A stretch of DNA of 64,000 bases from Lycium barbarum (Eukaryota > Streptophyta > Magnoliopsida > Solanales > Solanaceae): assembly GCF_019175385.1 (NCBI RefSeq), contig NC_083341.1, positions 22,142,203 through 22,206,202 on the forward strand. The letters run 5' to 3'. The notes below the pieces were generated by a model. The model saw only the letters and a list, made by a program, of their open reading frames with translations, had not been told where the DNA came from and did no database searches. The translations under genes and the position numbers were made by a program. Below, one piece after another: positions 48,736 through 62,358 of the stretch. The first letter of the stretch is position 1. Every line of letters begins with the position of its first letter.

Positions 48736-49461
48736 TTGACATTGTGTCTAAATTTAAGGGAGGAAGAATGGGGTTCGCTTATTGATAAAGTATCTAAATT
48801 TTGTATCAAGTATCAAATTTTGATACCTAAATTAGATGAGCCGTACTTTACCTCTTTGAGATCACGGCGTAAACTTGCTGGTTGTACTATCTCACACCAT
48901 TATTACGTTGAAGTGTTTTGCAAAGTTATTGATTGGCAAATTCAAGAGCTTTCTTATCGTTTTGATGAAGTAACGACTGATTTGCTTCATGGAATTGCTT
49001 GTTTAAATCCAATTGACTTATTTTCTAGTTTTGATCTCAGGAAAATAATGAGAATGGCTGAACATTATCCTGATGACTTTGATGAATTTAGTATGGGGGT
49101 TCTTGAGAATCAACTTGCGAGTTACATTATTGATGTTCGTGATCTTGATGAAAGGTTCTCCGATCTAAAAGGACTTTGTGATCTTTCAAAAAGATTAGTT
49201 CAGACAAAGAAGCATTCAAACTACCCTCTTGTATTCCTCTTAGTGAAACTTGCCTTGCTCTTGCCAGTTGCCACTGCATCCGTTGAAAGAACTTTTTCGG
49301 CAATGAAGTTTATCAAGAATGACTTGCGGAGTCGAATGAATGAGAGTTATTTTAGTGGTTGCTTGGTGCCTTATGTAGAAAAAGATGTGTTTAATAGGAT
49401 CTCTAATGATGTTATTATAAAAACATTTCAAGGAATGAAACCTCGTCGTGTACAGTTGTAG
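48736..49461 (+). pseudogene. hAT transposase C-terminal fragment (dimerisation domain)
   Basis: An open frame of 241 codons ending in PRRVQL and TAG. The part from about residue 150 to 215 is the hAT family C-terminal dimerisation region: PLVFLLVKLALLLPVATASV followed by ERTFSAMKFIKNDLRSRM. The first 150 residues resemble the middle of ZMYM1/TTF-type hAT transposases. The BED or TTF zinc finger and the first catalytic Asp are absent, so the start shown is only the first in-frame Met. Such proteins bind TIRs as dimers and excise the element in the nucleus. This copy cannot be active alone. Confidence 0.85.
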
Positions 49462-49577
49462 TAATATACTTGCACTTTCAATAGACAATTGTGTTTGTTT
49501 TGATTTCTTCGCGTGTTTATTTTTTAATTTTCTTGAACCCCCTTATCAAATATTCTGGTTCCGCCCCTGGAACCAAC

Positions 49578-49979
49578 CGCTCTTGATCGTGGTGGCAGCC
49601 ATCAATTTTCCCTTTTTGTTGATTTCTTGCTTTTGATGTATATCCCACAATTGTACTCCGATATTTTTAGATGTTTCCACAGTACTATTAGATTTCGGTG
49701 TATTCATGACAATATGTCATATCTATGCTATGGATTATTTGAATTATTGCTTTCTTTCTTGAGTTATGGAATTGGCATGCCTGGGGTCTAGTCACGGTCT
49801 ACGGAGAATCCGCCACAAATAGAAGTGTTGGTGAGTGCAATTAAACCAAAACACTCTTAAACTTAATTTAAAGTGATATAAATCACCCTCGGCTCGGAAC
49901 TCCGTGGTAGAGGAAAGTCCTAACTCAATTTCTACAAGTTTCTCTCTCCTTGAAGTCCCTTCTAGCTTATATGACCTAG
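49578..49979. other. No gene seen
   Basis: Short interval between the hAT element and the gypsy LTR. No supported feature. Confidence 0.5.
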
Positions 49980-51171
49980 TGATAACGTCCAAATCCACTC
50001 CTTAAAGAGAAAGTGACATGATCGTCGCAATATAATTTATCCAACTATGAGTCGGGATCGATCCCACAGAGAACAATATAAAGGCGACTAAGAAAGTTAA
50101 GAATTTATCACCAACTAAGCTAAGCCAAACACATTTTCAATATTTGATTTTTGATTTAGAAACTAACAAAGACAAAACTAACCTATAAAGCAAGTAAAAT
50201 GATCAATGACCACAAGCATGGATACAAGAGAATTTACACTCAAGTAACTATCCAATGTATTTTATGATTTTACAACTAAGAGCGAGTTCATGATTTCTAA
50301 AATCTCATTGAAAGTCTTCCAATCAAATCAATGAATTTCACTCTAAGCTTTTTCAAGCCTTAGAGCGTGATATTAGGCACAATCAATTTAACCTCAAGTT
50401 AACTATCCTATTACTAGCTCAAGTTATTAGATGGGGTTTAAAGCCCCAATCTTTGTTAATTAATCTTTCGCAACCTCATTTTTCCTCTTCCAAGCTCAAA
50501 TCGAAGTAAATGAATGAGTCCTAGGGTTAGCTAATCTCTTAAGAAACATTAAAGATCAAGATTAATTATCCCTTGAGAAGCATTAAAGATCAAGATTAAT
50601 TAAAGAAACAAAGACCCACTTCATTAGCAATAAAAATTGTTCAATACATAAGCAAAACAAGAGATTTAATTCAACACTTGATAATGAATATTCTCATAAA
50701 CAAGATTCAAGTGAGAGAATAAAATACAACATACTTAAATATGCAATACATAACAAGGAAGTGAAGAAAGGGTTAAGAGTTTGCTGATTAAAGTGCTCCA
50801 ATCTTCTCTTCTAAAGTGTTGGTTGAAGAACTCTAGCTTCCGAGGCTTGGAAATCTGGCCAAAGATGATAATAAAATCTCAAAGTGTTGCTTTTATAGTT
50901 CCCAAAAATTTCCCAATAAAAAATGACGAAAATGGCCTTCAAATTTCAGATTTTCAGATTGCCTTTTTATCCACTTTTTGCGCTTCTAGACAATTTTCTC
51001 ATTTTCTTCAATTTGACCCTTTTTGGCACAAGATTTTTTTCTGTTTACTTCTAAATCACGTAAATCTATAAAATTAAAGTAAATCATAGTAAATGCACTA
51101 TTTTCTCAATTAAACATAATAAAAATCTAAGCATAAATAAGAGATAAGTTGGTAAAAATACTAACTTATCA
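49980..51171 (-). repeat. 3' LTR of a minus-strand Ty3/gypsy element
   Basis: 1,192 bp, plus strand TGATAACGTCC...CTAACTTATCA. Directly to the right the minus strand reads GACAAGCAATAGTTTAAG then TTTGAGGGTT, the polypurine-type 3' end typical of long plant gypsy elements. This is therefore the 3' LTR of an element whose body lies at higher coordinates. Related to the LTR at 20051-21431. Confidence 0.8.
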
Positions 51172-54100
51172 AACCCTCAAACTTAAACTATTGCTTGTCC
51201 TCAAGCAAATACAAGACTCACAATTTTCTTCAAAGGAATCCACATTTAAGCTCAATAGTGCACCAACATACCAAGTCAAAAAGGTCTACTTTAAGCACAA
51301 ACACATGACTTTGATTGGTGCCAGCAATTAATCCAAGACATATGAATCACCAACTTCTCAAAAATTTCATTTCATTTCAAGTGCTTAAACACCAAGTTAA
51401 TCAAAGTAGCAATCAAGTCATGACACTAAGCTTCAAAATTTGCCTCATTATCACAAAACAACTTTCTTTTGTTCATCCCTCTCAATTGAAAAATGGAACA
51501 AATTCACAACTTAAATTTTTATGTGTCCTCACAATCAAGAGAGAATCCCAAACTTATAAAATATAATTCAAAATATAAATGGGATATCAAATGAAAAGAA
51601 TTAACTCTGTGTCTCTCTCTTTTTCACACACAAAGATGTTCAATGCACACAAGTAGTACCATAGGCTTGCCCTTCATGTATTTCTCCACTAATGTAGACA
51701 CACTGAGTTCAAAATCAATTAGGACTTAAAGGGTTTTACTGTAGGCTTTTGGTTAAGGTAAGAGCATAATTTGGAACTAGTGACTCAAAACCTCCCTAAG
51801 CACTACAATTTACAACAATCAAAACACACTTCCTTTCGAAAAAAAATCCACCCTTTGCTTCCATTTTTCATTCCACCACCTAGTCATCCCTTTATTCACA
51901 ACTATTATTCTTCCTTTTTGTTTGTTTGTCTGTTTGTTTGTTTTCAAGCTAACAAGGAAGATGCCATTTTCTTTTTACTCCTTTTCTCTATTTTTGTTTT
52001 TACCCTTTCACCTTTTAAGCAACTTCCACATCACGACTTTTCCAACCATCACCCCCAAACTTAGGCTTTTAGCATATGTTTACACTTTCAAAGCACTAAA
52101 GGAGGTAGGAGGTTAAAGGATAGATCAATAAAGAACAAAGGGTCAAAGCTTGTAACATGGTTGCCAAAGAAAAGGATAAAGGCTCAAAAGGGGTTGACCA
52201 GGAAAAGTATGCAAGGGTAGGAAATTTAAGGCACAAAATGATCCAAGGAAGGCCAAACATCATTTTTCAAACCAAGTGTAACCTAGAATTTCGCCTTGAA
52301 ACACATTCCGGGCAAGTTCTAGACCACAAGATATGGAAAAGAACTCACAAATAAAGCTTACCACACATGGCATATAAAAACTCAAGTAGAATATGTATCC
52401 AAGATCCAATTGAAACAAATGAACTCAAAAAGTCACTCATAGCCTAAAGAGACTAATTAGTGAACATAAGAGCCAAAAATTGAGTCTAAAAGTCACAACA
52501 AGAATCCTTACTTCAATCCTTTTTATTGTTCAAAAACCAAGAATTCATATACTAAGGTTTAAATAAGTTGGTACCAAACAAGCCAAAAATTAGCCAAGGA
52601 GCAAAAACTCACATCCCAACACCATTTTTACTCCTAACTACCTAAAACTCACTACTATACCTAACCTGCAAGGCTTATTTCCCTTAAGAAAGTGCCCAAC
52701 TATCTCTCGTAGGGACAAGCCAACTTAAAACTACCTAAAAACACCGGATCAAAAGACATTAGCATCCTCGGGAAAAGAACCACTACAAAGAAAAGCCAAT
52801 GATATTGCTAATACATATGACAAAACATGGGCATACACAAACAAACAAAAACTAGCATATCATACTTATATAAATATGTCACAAACACAATAAAAAAAAT
52901 CAAAACAAAGAGTCAATCTACCAAATCCATATGATTCGTCAACAATATCACCATATATAAATAAGCCACCCTACTAAAAAGATGTCGCATTGTCCCCAAT
53001 GCACGCAAATAAAATCAAGTAGGATGAAAAGGACTCCCCTCAAGCATCTGGGGTCTCCCCCTTAGCAAGTGGAAGACCTGAACTAGTAGGCCAGCAGCAT
53101 CACAAGTAGAACTCCTCTCTCTTTTCAAGTTAGCTGAACATAGGCATCAACAGGTATCTAGCAAATAGCAAACTCAATCCTATCTGAGAGTGTTCCTGAA
53201 AGCTCCATATAAGATTATACACAAGTGCAACCCAAAGAAAGTTCTATGTTTCAACATTCAAAGCACTAAAGAGCATCTTGAAGAAGATTTTTGTAACCCA
53301 TCAATTGACAACAAAATCAGAACTATGATTCACCAAACCAATATTTCACATCAGTGAACTCCCACATTATTTCAAATAATTAGAGCAAAGGTCCAATGCC
53401 AAACATCCAGAAAGTTATGATACCACAAGTTTATGAGCAAAAAGACTCAGTCCTTACAACTTTACTCCCTAATGAAACTGAATTTTAATCCCAAACTAAG
53501 AATTTAACGGCTCAATCTCAACAAGAATTGAAGCACATTGCAAGAATTCATTGAAACAAGATTTCAAACAAGTATAGTTCATGCCCAAGGTTACTGCTTC
53601 ACCTCATTTTAGATTATTCTCCCGACGAAATCACCACAAAATCTGAACAAGATACTTTAAAACTAACCCAAACTACCTTACACACACTTGGACATATCTC
53701 TTTACGTCGCTCGGTTTCTCAGACTTCACCAGCGAATCAATTTCACCATCAAAATTTCAGCATACAGATATAAGTCAAGCTCAAAAGTCTCGACAACAAT
53801 TGATTTCATTTGCGCTTACTTTCAACATTTATCCTCATTTAACAGTGTAAACTAGCAATCATACCTAAGATAATCAGAATAATATTAGCGGTACATTCAC
53901 ACAATGAAAAAGTTATTGAGCAGATTATCAAAAAACCAGGTAGCACATCCTTTAATCGAATAAAATCAAATTTAACAAAGACAGAACTCTATCAGAGCGA
54001 TAAAAATCGATATATATATATATATATTTGCAGTTCAAATTATTTACTGCTTCACTAGAACAGATTCACTCAAAATCCAATAGCATACCCATTTCTATTG

Positions 54101-54716
54101 CAATGCAGCTATAGTTCAATGCCAAAGGATTGTTTAACTAAGGTGTATCACAATTTTCAACTCAAGCAACCTGGCCAAGAAGTCCTCGACTACTTGAATA
54201 CCAAAAAATTACTCACAATCATCTCCTAATAGAGCTCATGAAATTGTCTCTGAGACAATTCGTTGAACAAGTTGCGGGCAGGACTTTAACCAAGCTTTTT
54301 CTCACACATTGGTAATTGAATTACGCTCCCATTTACTGGGAATTATAGTTCAAAGAAGCGCAACTACATCTCAATCATCCAACAACACCAAAATTGCATA
54401 ATTTAAGCATCAAACTCCACATGAAAAGAAGAAGATAAAATATGCAAACAAGAGAAATTTAGGGGAGAAAGAAAGAAAAACAAGATGATAACATACCGGA
54501 TCACTTGAGAAGAGAGAGAGACAGAGAGTTTTTTTTGGTTCTGATTGCGGGCAGTTCATGCTGCGTTCTTGTATGTCGTTGCTGATTGTGTGTGTTGTGA
54601 GATTTGTGCGTGGGTGTGTGGGATTTGGGTGTGAAATAAAATGGTCTAAGTGTTTATAAAACACTTACCTGGACCGCCAGCTGAGCTAAAAATAAGGGTG
54701 GACGACACTTTGTGAT
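51172..54716 (-). other. Gypsy 3' non-coding region
   Basis: 3.5 kb between the purine tract and the MULE insertion. Frames here are short and unlike known proteins. A TA microsatellite lies at 54010-54028. A long untranslated region before the 3' LTR is usual in Athila/Tat-like gypsy elements. I see no gene. Confidence 0.55.
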
Positions 54717-57700
54717 GGAAAAAACTTACCCGCACCGGGTGTATACACCCAACTCAGTTAAATTAACCATAGATAATAAACTAAGGTTTAAAGTCCTATT
54801 TTTTAATAAAGTAAAAATTTAAAACAAGTAGCAAAATTAACAACGTCACATCAGTTAAGCTAGGGTTGCCGTCATTGGATCAATTTTCTTTGCTCATTCT
54901 TGGAGAGGGTGGAATTTCAAATTAAGCTTATTACGAATAAGGAAATTGGCTTCAAATAGGTGATTCCTTATTAACTTCATACGTAAGTTTATATGCATGT
55001 AGAAAGAAGCTATTGTCTATATCTGTTATATTTTAATGAATTATCAAGCATTCTTCTTAATAATCTGAATCAGTTTCAACTATTTGATCATCAAATATTA
55101 TATACGAATTTAAACCAAACAAGCTAATGTCTCTTTATGCTACTGCTTCCTTTTATTTTCAATTAGTATTAGGTTAGTCTTTTATATTTTATTTCATGAA
55201 CTTGAGGGAATTTTGATTATTGTTGCATGTATGTTTCTCCTTTTCTATGATTATACATGTTATAAATATTTTTCTCCTTGTTTGAAATATCAGAATGTCA
55301 ACTTTTGAGAAGGCAAATAATGCTGAGAGTGACGAAGTATTATTAGAAGATATTAGAGCGGAAGATGAGAATGAGCAAAAAAATCAAGAGGAAGTTTCAG
55401 AAGATGTCATAATTGAATTAGAAGGGAAAATGAAAAATCACATTGTTAAAGACGAGAAAGAGGCTTATATTTTATATTGTGAATATGCACATTCCAAAGG
55501 TTTCAGTGTACGGAAGGATAAGCAATATTATTTTCAAGGTAGCGAAGTGGTTAGGGAAAAACGTTCCGTATGCTATAGGCATGGGGAAAAAGATGAAAGG
55601 CTAAGAAAATCCATTAAGGTGTCTTGCAATCATATTGACACGCGATCAAAATGTCCTGCAATGATAATCTTTAAGCGTCAAATTCCTAATAGTCTTTTCA
55701 TGGTGGATAGATTTATAGAAGAACATAACCATGAGATGGCTTCACCGAAAAAGAGACATTTGCTAAAATCAGCTCGTTCTATAACTAAAGCCAAAAAGCT
55801 AGTTATTGAAAACATGGTTAATGCTGGTATAAAGCCAACTGCAACCTATTCTTACCTGGCAGAAGAAGCTGGAGGGGTTGATGTTTCAGGCTATTCAAAG
55901 AAAGATTGTTTTAATTTTATAAACCAGTTGATGAAATTTAAGGCGGAAGCTGGGGATGCTCAAAGTGTTGTTAATGAATTTAATAATAGACAAGCGAGTG
56001 AAAGTCTCTTTTATTAGGATGTTCAACTTGATTCTGAAGGGCGTATGGCTAACTTTTTCTGGAGAGATGGTCGATCTAGAATTGACTATGAGATTTTTGG
56101 TGATGTCGTTTCTTTTGATACCACATATCGGACAAACAAGTATCGTATGATTTGTGCACCATTTATTGGAATAAATCATCATTGGCAGAATATAATTTTT
56201 GGTTGTGCTTTTTTATCTGATGAGTCGGCAGAATCTTTCAAATGGTTATTCTCTACGTTTTTAAAGTCAATGGGAGGCATTTCCCCGCAAACTATTATAA
56301 CTGATCAAGCTCAAGGAATGGCAATTGCTATTAGAAAAGTGATGTCTGGAACAAGACATAGACTGTGTCAATGGCACATATCCCAGAATGCCCCATCTCA
56401 TTTGGGCTCACTTAATAATGATAAAGGTTTTTCTAAACTTTTCAACAAGTGTATGTCAGAATGTGATTCTATTACTGAGTTTGAAGAAACCTGGGAGATG
56501 ATGCTTACAATGTATAATATAGAAGAACATAAATGGTTGAAGAATCTTTACAATATTCGACACATGTGGTCCACAACTTTTAATAATGATGTCTTTAGTG
56601 CTGGATTGAAAGCCTCATCTCGAAGTGAAAGTACTAATCATGTATTAAACGGGCATGGTGACTTGAGCACTTATTTGCACATATTTGTCACTAACTATGA
56701 GAAAAATGCAGTAAATAAGTGGCGGCTGAGTGAAGAACATGAAGACTTCAACTGTAAACAAGGTGGACCTACTCTTGCTGTAAAAGGTAGTCCAATTTTA
56801 GCTCAGGTTTCTATCGTCTACACTCACAAGATTTATAACATGTTTTAGAAAGAGTTTCTCAAAGGATCTGGGGCATGTTATATTGAGCCACAAGTATATT
56901 GTGATGGTCAAGTGTCCAAATATGAAGTAAGAATGCATAATTCAACCAAGAATTGGTTTGTGGAGTTGGATTCCACAACTTTACATGTGACATGCACTTG
57001 CAAGAAGTTTGAATCTGTGGGTATTTTATGTGCACATTGTCTACTAGTTTTCACTTCTAATAAGGTTAGAGAAATCCTGGCGAAATATATTTTGAAGAGA
57101 TGGACCAAAGATGTGAGGAAAGAATAAAAGATTTGCCAAGCAAGAGCTCTTCTAGCAATGGAAATTCGGAATCATCTGAGATTGTTTACACTAATAGTGT
57201 GATGAAGGCTTGTTACAATCTTGCTTATCTTAGCAAATCTAATACAGAGTGTCGAGAAATTTTTCAAAGACATCTCAAAAATGCTTCAGATGAATTGGAT
57301 GACTATCTAGGAAAATTGGACAACATTACTGTTCATTCTTCAGCAAAAAAAATGGTAAGAAAAATATAGAAGACAATGTATTGGATCCTCTGTATGTAAG
57401 AGCACCAGGCGTTCGCAAAGAGCGTATTCAAAATCATTGGGAGAAATCCAAAATGGAAAAAACTACTCAACCGACTCATGGGAGAACTAGTAAGTATTAT
57501 GTAGGTCTTCATTTGATAATAAAAGTTTGTAATAATCTAATTAGTTTTGTTTGATTATAGTGAAATCTCAAAAAGTTGATGCACCACCAATAAAAAGTTT
57601 GTTTGAGAACAATGTATACACTCCTCGTCAAGCAACACCGTCTATATCAGAAGTCAGTTTACAAGGTAGTTTTCTTTTATTCTTTTTCATATAAATTTCT

Positions 57701-58926
57701 TATCTTAAACAATTGTTCTATATTATTAATTTGTCTTGGATTTGTCTTTTTTTTTAAGGATACTGCTTTTGACTTGGATTTGGATGACTCAAATGTCTCA
57801 TTTTTAACCTTGTTACAAGGTGTTGAGAATGCTACACAGGTACTCTCACAACGTTAGGGGTAATATAATTATGATTAATATATTTGAATATTTTTTAATT
57901 CGAATTATTTCTTATTTGTGTAGCAATCATCTGCAAGTACATGGAAATCAGGATGAAACTACAATTGAAGTGTCAGATCTTCTCGGAGAATGATGTGATA
58001 CTATGATTTTGAGGCATTTGGGCAGGAGAAGCTAGTCCTTTATTTTTTAGATAGTAGTATACTTACACACATTCGTAAAAGATCCTTAATTTCTTTTGTT
58101 GGATGGTAAATTGTTTTTTAGAAAACTTTTGATTGGTTCGTTGGTTAAAGCAACCAATAACATAATCAAAATTGTATTCTTGATTTCTTTTTATTGCTTG
58201 TTGAATTTGTGATGAAGATGTACCTTAAGCTTTTTATTTGAAAAAATTCTCGACTAAAATAAATTATCGTTATATCTACTAGTTGAACACAAATTTTTCA
58301 TTACCGAAATCTTCTTTGTTATTGCAGATTTCTGATTTTTATATTTAGGTAGAGTATTTGTCATCTATCACATCCATACTCTTAACTAAGCTATTTTGTG
58401 AGGAAACTAGTTGACATGCCTTGATTAGTTTTTGAAATCTGTATGTGCAGTGTAGCTATGGTTTTCTTAGTGGTTCATGGTTCTAATATTTGCTGAATGA
58501 TATTTAGATATTGTTTTGTATAAGCGTTTTGTAGCCAAGGAAAGATGTTGCAACTTGGCATTTCCTCAATAGGAACACAAAGAGCCTTCAGGCTTTCTGG
58601 AATAAGAATCATGTATGAAGAACAACAATATTTGTTTATGTATTGTGGGTGTACCACTGAAAAGAAATATAGTTATGACCTTTGAGATGTAGTTAATTGC
58701 TGGCACAAAAGTGTTTGATAAGTAAAAAAAAAAAAAGTACAGTCAATTACTTATTGTTAAGAAGATAAAAGAAATAGTGTGAGAATATTTTTATATTATT
58801 AATTAAGTTTATGTGCAAAAATTTGGTTAACTAGAGTTAAGTACTAATATTTATAGTTAAATAATGTGACAAGTGTCATTTATTTATTAGTTGGGTGTAT
58901 ACACCCGGTGCGGGTAAGTTTTTTCC
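54717..58926 (+). mobile_element. FAR1-like MULE, 38-bp TIRs, 10-bp TSD
   Basis: A 4,210-bp element with perfect 38-bp terminal inverted repeats starting GGAAAAAACTTACCCGCACC. The TIR core GGGTGTATACACCC is itself palindromic. Flanking duplications ACTTTGTGAT and ACTTTGTGAC (54707-54716 and 58927-58936) match at nine of ten bases. It carries a spliced transposase gene and lies in the 3' region of the gypsy element. Confidence 0.93.
55295..57993 (+). pseudogene. FAR1-related MULE transposase with stops and frameshifts
   Basis: ATG at 55295 follows a splice acceptor, so the 5' UTR probably has an intron. In order: an acidic N-terminus; a FAR1 DNA-binding domain (EAYILYCEYAHSKGFSVRK, CPAMI, EEHNHEM); the MULE DDE core with VSFDTTYRTN, IITDQAQGMA and CQWHI; and a SWIM zinc finger (CTCKKFESVGILCAHC). 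Lesions: TAG at 56015-56017 (FY|DVQ), TAG at 56846-56848 (NMF|KEF), a frameshift near 57115 and another in the A run near 57350. Further exons are likely at about 57561-57664, 57759-57839 and 57924-57993. The protein would bind the TIRs and cut them in the nucleus; domesticated relatives are FHY3/FAR1 light-signalling factors. Intact TIRs suggest trans-mobilisation is possible. Confidence 0.9.
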
Positions 58927-58936
58927 ACTTTGTGAC

Positions 58937-60069
58937 TGCTGAGTGCAAATTGGAAAAACAAAAAATGACTTGAAGCACTTTTGTGCATATTTTGTACTGG
59001 ATGCAGCCACCCCAAATTCTATTCAAAATCAAGGGAAATAAAAGTTAAGGGGCAGGAGTTAGATTTTTAAAACTGAACAGTTAAAAGACTACGTTCATGG
59101 AGTGTTTTAACTGCTCTAATTTCCACCTTGTCCAAAACAAATAAAAAATTGTGAAATATGGTAGAGGGATCCAAAATCGTAAAACAGACTTATCTAAAAA
59201 TTAAAATTGCAAAATTTTAATAAAAATAAAGGAAATAAATAAAAAAAGACTTAGAATTTTGAAAACGATAGGTTGCCTCCCACCAAGCGCTTGATTTAAC
59301 ATCGCGGCACGACGGTTACCAACTGCACCACTTTTCTCGTCATTTGGAGCTTATGAATTGGGCACCCCGACTCAAGCTTGTGACCATGAGCGGAGGGGGG
59401 TGGTAAGTAGATGAACAAGCCAAGCACTAATTTCTTCATTTTGCACTTCTTGGCTTTCAAATGAGGAATGTCATTTTGGCTTCTTGGGTTCTCAAACTTC
59501 AAAATATATGGCTCTAGTCTTTCCTCTTTGCCCTCCATCACGAATTCATGTGTTTCAATTTCCATATCGCCACACAAATTCAATGTTGAAAAATGCTTAG
59601 AATGAGACATCAAGCTTCCAACTTGCGATTTTTCCCAAGTCTTGACATCCTATCTTTCCCCCGAAGTAGAGTCAATGTCAACTATATTTTTCATGACACC
59701 GGTTGACTTTAATTCCTTTACGTTTTCTGCGGCATCTCCAATTAGCATGAAGTCAGTTGGCGGATGTTCAATTCTTGATTCCTCAATTTCAAGATTGACC
59801 ACCAACGTGGGCATTATCTTATCATATTTAGCATTTTAGAATTCTTCTTGATTTTGTGCAAATGTCCATGAAGGATTTTTGTGTTCAAGTGCGAAACCAT
59901 CTTGGAGGCTAGTTTCCAAGTACTCCTCCAAGGCTTTTTGTTTTCATTACTTCCTTCAAATAAGCATTCCATCATAAGCTTGAATTCTCTATTTTGACTG
60001 TGTCCAACTTCTTCCACTTCTATTTCCCTATCATTGTCACAATAAAAAGTAGTATCTTCATAGTGGGGG
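58937..60069 (-). pseudogene. Degenerate gypsy-internal reading frame
   Basis: Minus-strand sequence continuing the gypsy element on the far side of the MULE. A frame runs from 60125 to 59814, shifts by one, then runs from 59818 to 59296 through one TAG near 59655. Segments are HYEDTTFYCDNDREIEVEE, MPTLVVNLEIEESRIEHPP and KSQVGSLMSHSKHFSTLNL. Acidic, no motif I can name. It lies upstream of the long 3' non-coding region, so it may be an extra or C-terminal product of the element. 58937-59295 is non-coding. The upstream end is cut by the LTR starting at 60070. Confidence 0.45.
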
Positions 60070-61090
60070 TGTAATGACCTGCCTGGTTGTTGTTGGACCT
60101 TTCGCAGCCCGTGTATGAAAACCAAGTTTCTTGCTATAAAATTAGTCCATAGGGAAGTTTTTCGTGTATATTTGTTTTACCGTGATCAAATTGGTAGGAG
60201 TTAAAATGTTGTGAGCCCAGATAAGACAGTCTCACCGCAGTAGTCCAGGCCCTGCCATAGCGATTCCACCATAGCAGACAAGCAGATCGCTGCAGCGGTC
60301 CGAGCGGACCAGACTCAGTTAAAAACCCTAGTACGGGATTAATTCCCGCTTTTCCCCCAAACCTTCTCTAAGCCGTCACTTAGGAGAATTTATGGACAGA
60401 ACGCATAGAGACCTGAGCAAGACTACCACGTCGTGGCCTCCGAATTTGGAAGCAAGGGATGAAGACTCCGTGATTGTTCGTGGCACCTGTTCGGCCTCGA
60501 GGTGGGTTAAGGTTTACTTTAGTTAGACTTTGATTAGTGACTCGTATGTATGTGTAGAATTGATGGGAGAAAACATGATTCGGTCTTCGAACACGACATT
60601 CAGTTGAATACTAGTTAGGTTGGCATTAATAATAGAATTACGTGGCCTTGTCGCCATTAAAAGAAGTAGTCGAACCAAGTGTGTCGTTGTTATATTCAAA
60701 GGGAGGTGGTAAAGCGTGCGTATCCTCTTGGGGTTGATTTAATTTAAGAATAGGGGTTGTCTTACTAATGAGTTGGCTATTAGGAGTCCTGTTATATCAT
60801 ATGCTAGAGTGGCTCGTACTTAGAACATAATTGACTTCATGTTGTCCTATTAGGCGGGGTGACTTGTGCGGTAATTTGCATGTGTCTTCATTAGAGTATT
60901 CATGTCGTGATCTAGCGGATGTCAAATTTGTGTGATTAATAAGTGGAGTTATATTGAGTCTTGTTTTTACTTGTGGCATGATGCCTTTTGAGCTTGATAT
61001 TGATATTGTTGACTGATTATACTTCATATTTACTGATGAAATGAAAATACGTGAGAGACATATTGTGATGAGAAACAATATATATGTATG

Positions 61091-61141
<51 letters not shown>

Positions 61142-62358
61142 GAAAAGGCACATTTGACAGGGGGTGAGTATGTGACCTAATTGAAGGCTCGTGATCCAAG
61201 GCCAGTTTCGGAGCGAGTGGTACATGGACATCATGGGTCCCCTGCAGGTCATGGCTATTTGGGAAAACAATACTAGCTAGCATATGTGTACAGATGTGAT
61301 ACTAACTCGGGATGTATTACATATTACTTACTTCCATGCATGTGATAGAGGTGATACTTGTCTTGGTTGTAATACATTGAATTGTGACTCATTCTGTGAT
61401 TTCATACTTGATTTATCCTTATGGTTGAGCGGTAGTGTTTACGTGTAATTTCATGGCTCAGTTGACTAAGGAGGGAAGGTGATGTTAGAGTGATTTCATT
61501 TAGTATGGTCCAGATTTGAAAGTACGGTTGAGATACAGTTGTGGGATGTATTGCTCTTACTTAGCTTTATTTGTAATTGATAAGTGACTTTTGGCTAACG
61601 TCTGATGTGGGCTATCATGCTGTTATGTCTAATTGTCAAATTACGAGGGTGTTAAAGTAAGGAGGTAAAAAGCAAGAATTAGTGGTCCTAATTAGTGTCG
61701 GTTGATAGGGAGGTTCATGTCTGTCCTTTATAATTTGCTGTGGTTTAATTGGTATAGGAGTCCTTCTTCGATATAATTAGTTATTGTCTGTTGGCCTTAC
61801 TTTCTAGTGTTGCGTTGACGTGGGAATGGGATATGATCATGTTATGTCAGAACTGTTTAAGTATGGGTAGGATTTAAAAAAGTGTTACGACTGTACCTAC
61901 CTGTTTATTCTGATTGATTTCATATCGTGTTGCATGAACTAATGTTAGTCGGTCTATGATGCTTACCAATACGTGTGGTGTGTTGATACTACTCTTGCTA
62001 TATTTTTTCGAGTGTAGATGTGTTTCAGGTTATTTCTTGAAGGTTTCACTTAGTTGCGGTGGCGGATATCTTCCTACAACTTCTGTGCATCTCGCTCCAA
62101 GGCAGAAGTTGTGTCATTTTATTTTAAGGTTATTCCTTTGTATTGTAGAAGCTCTTCTATACGTCTAGACCAGGTCCCGGGAAATTGTAAGCTCTAATTT
62201 TATAAAGAGTGTCATTTATGTTTTCTCACTTAACGTTTATGATTATCAGCTATTGGATGGAAAAAAATGAGTTTCAACAATGGGTTGGTTGGTGAGGGTT
62301 CGCCTACTAGGAGGTAATCAGGAAGGTGCCCGCACGATCCGTAATTTGGGTCGTGGCA
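60070..62358 (+). repeat. 5' LTR of a plus-strand Ty3/gypsy element
   Basis: 2,289 bp, TGTAATGACCTGCC...GGGTCGTGGCA. Two bases later comes TGGTATCAGAGCCCTAGG, the primer-binding site plus the usual gypsy (Tekay/Del-like) continuation. A GTAT/TA microsatellite lies at 61080-61140. A patch with repeated AGCGGTCC/CCATAGC words lies at 60245-60310. The partner LTR is outside the window, so no TSD check is possible. Confidence 0.75.

Larger units (their letters stand above)
47913..49569 (+). mobile_element. hAT element, TSD GAACCAAC
   Basis: A 1,657-bp element with TIR CAGGGGCGGA at both ends, flanked by perfect 8-bp duplications GAACCAAC (47905-47912 and 49570-49577). It encodes only the C-terminal part of a hAT transposase and contains a tRNA-like segment near its left end. 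An internally deleted, non-autonomous copy. Confidence 0.92.

Noticed and set aside
51771..52354. Plus-strand frames of 64-97 codons in the gypsy 3' region
   Set aside because: Low-complexity, overlapping in different frames, and antisense to the element; no conserved motif.
60797..61283. Minus-strand frames of 157 and 88 codons
   Set aside because: They run through a TA microsatellite within an LTR and share no motif with known proteins.
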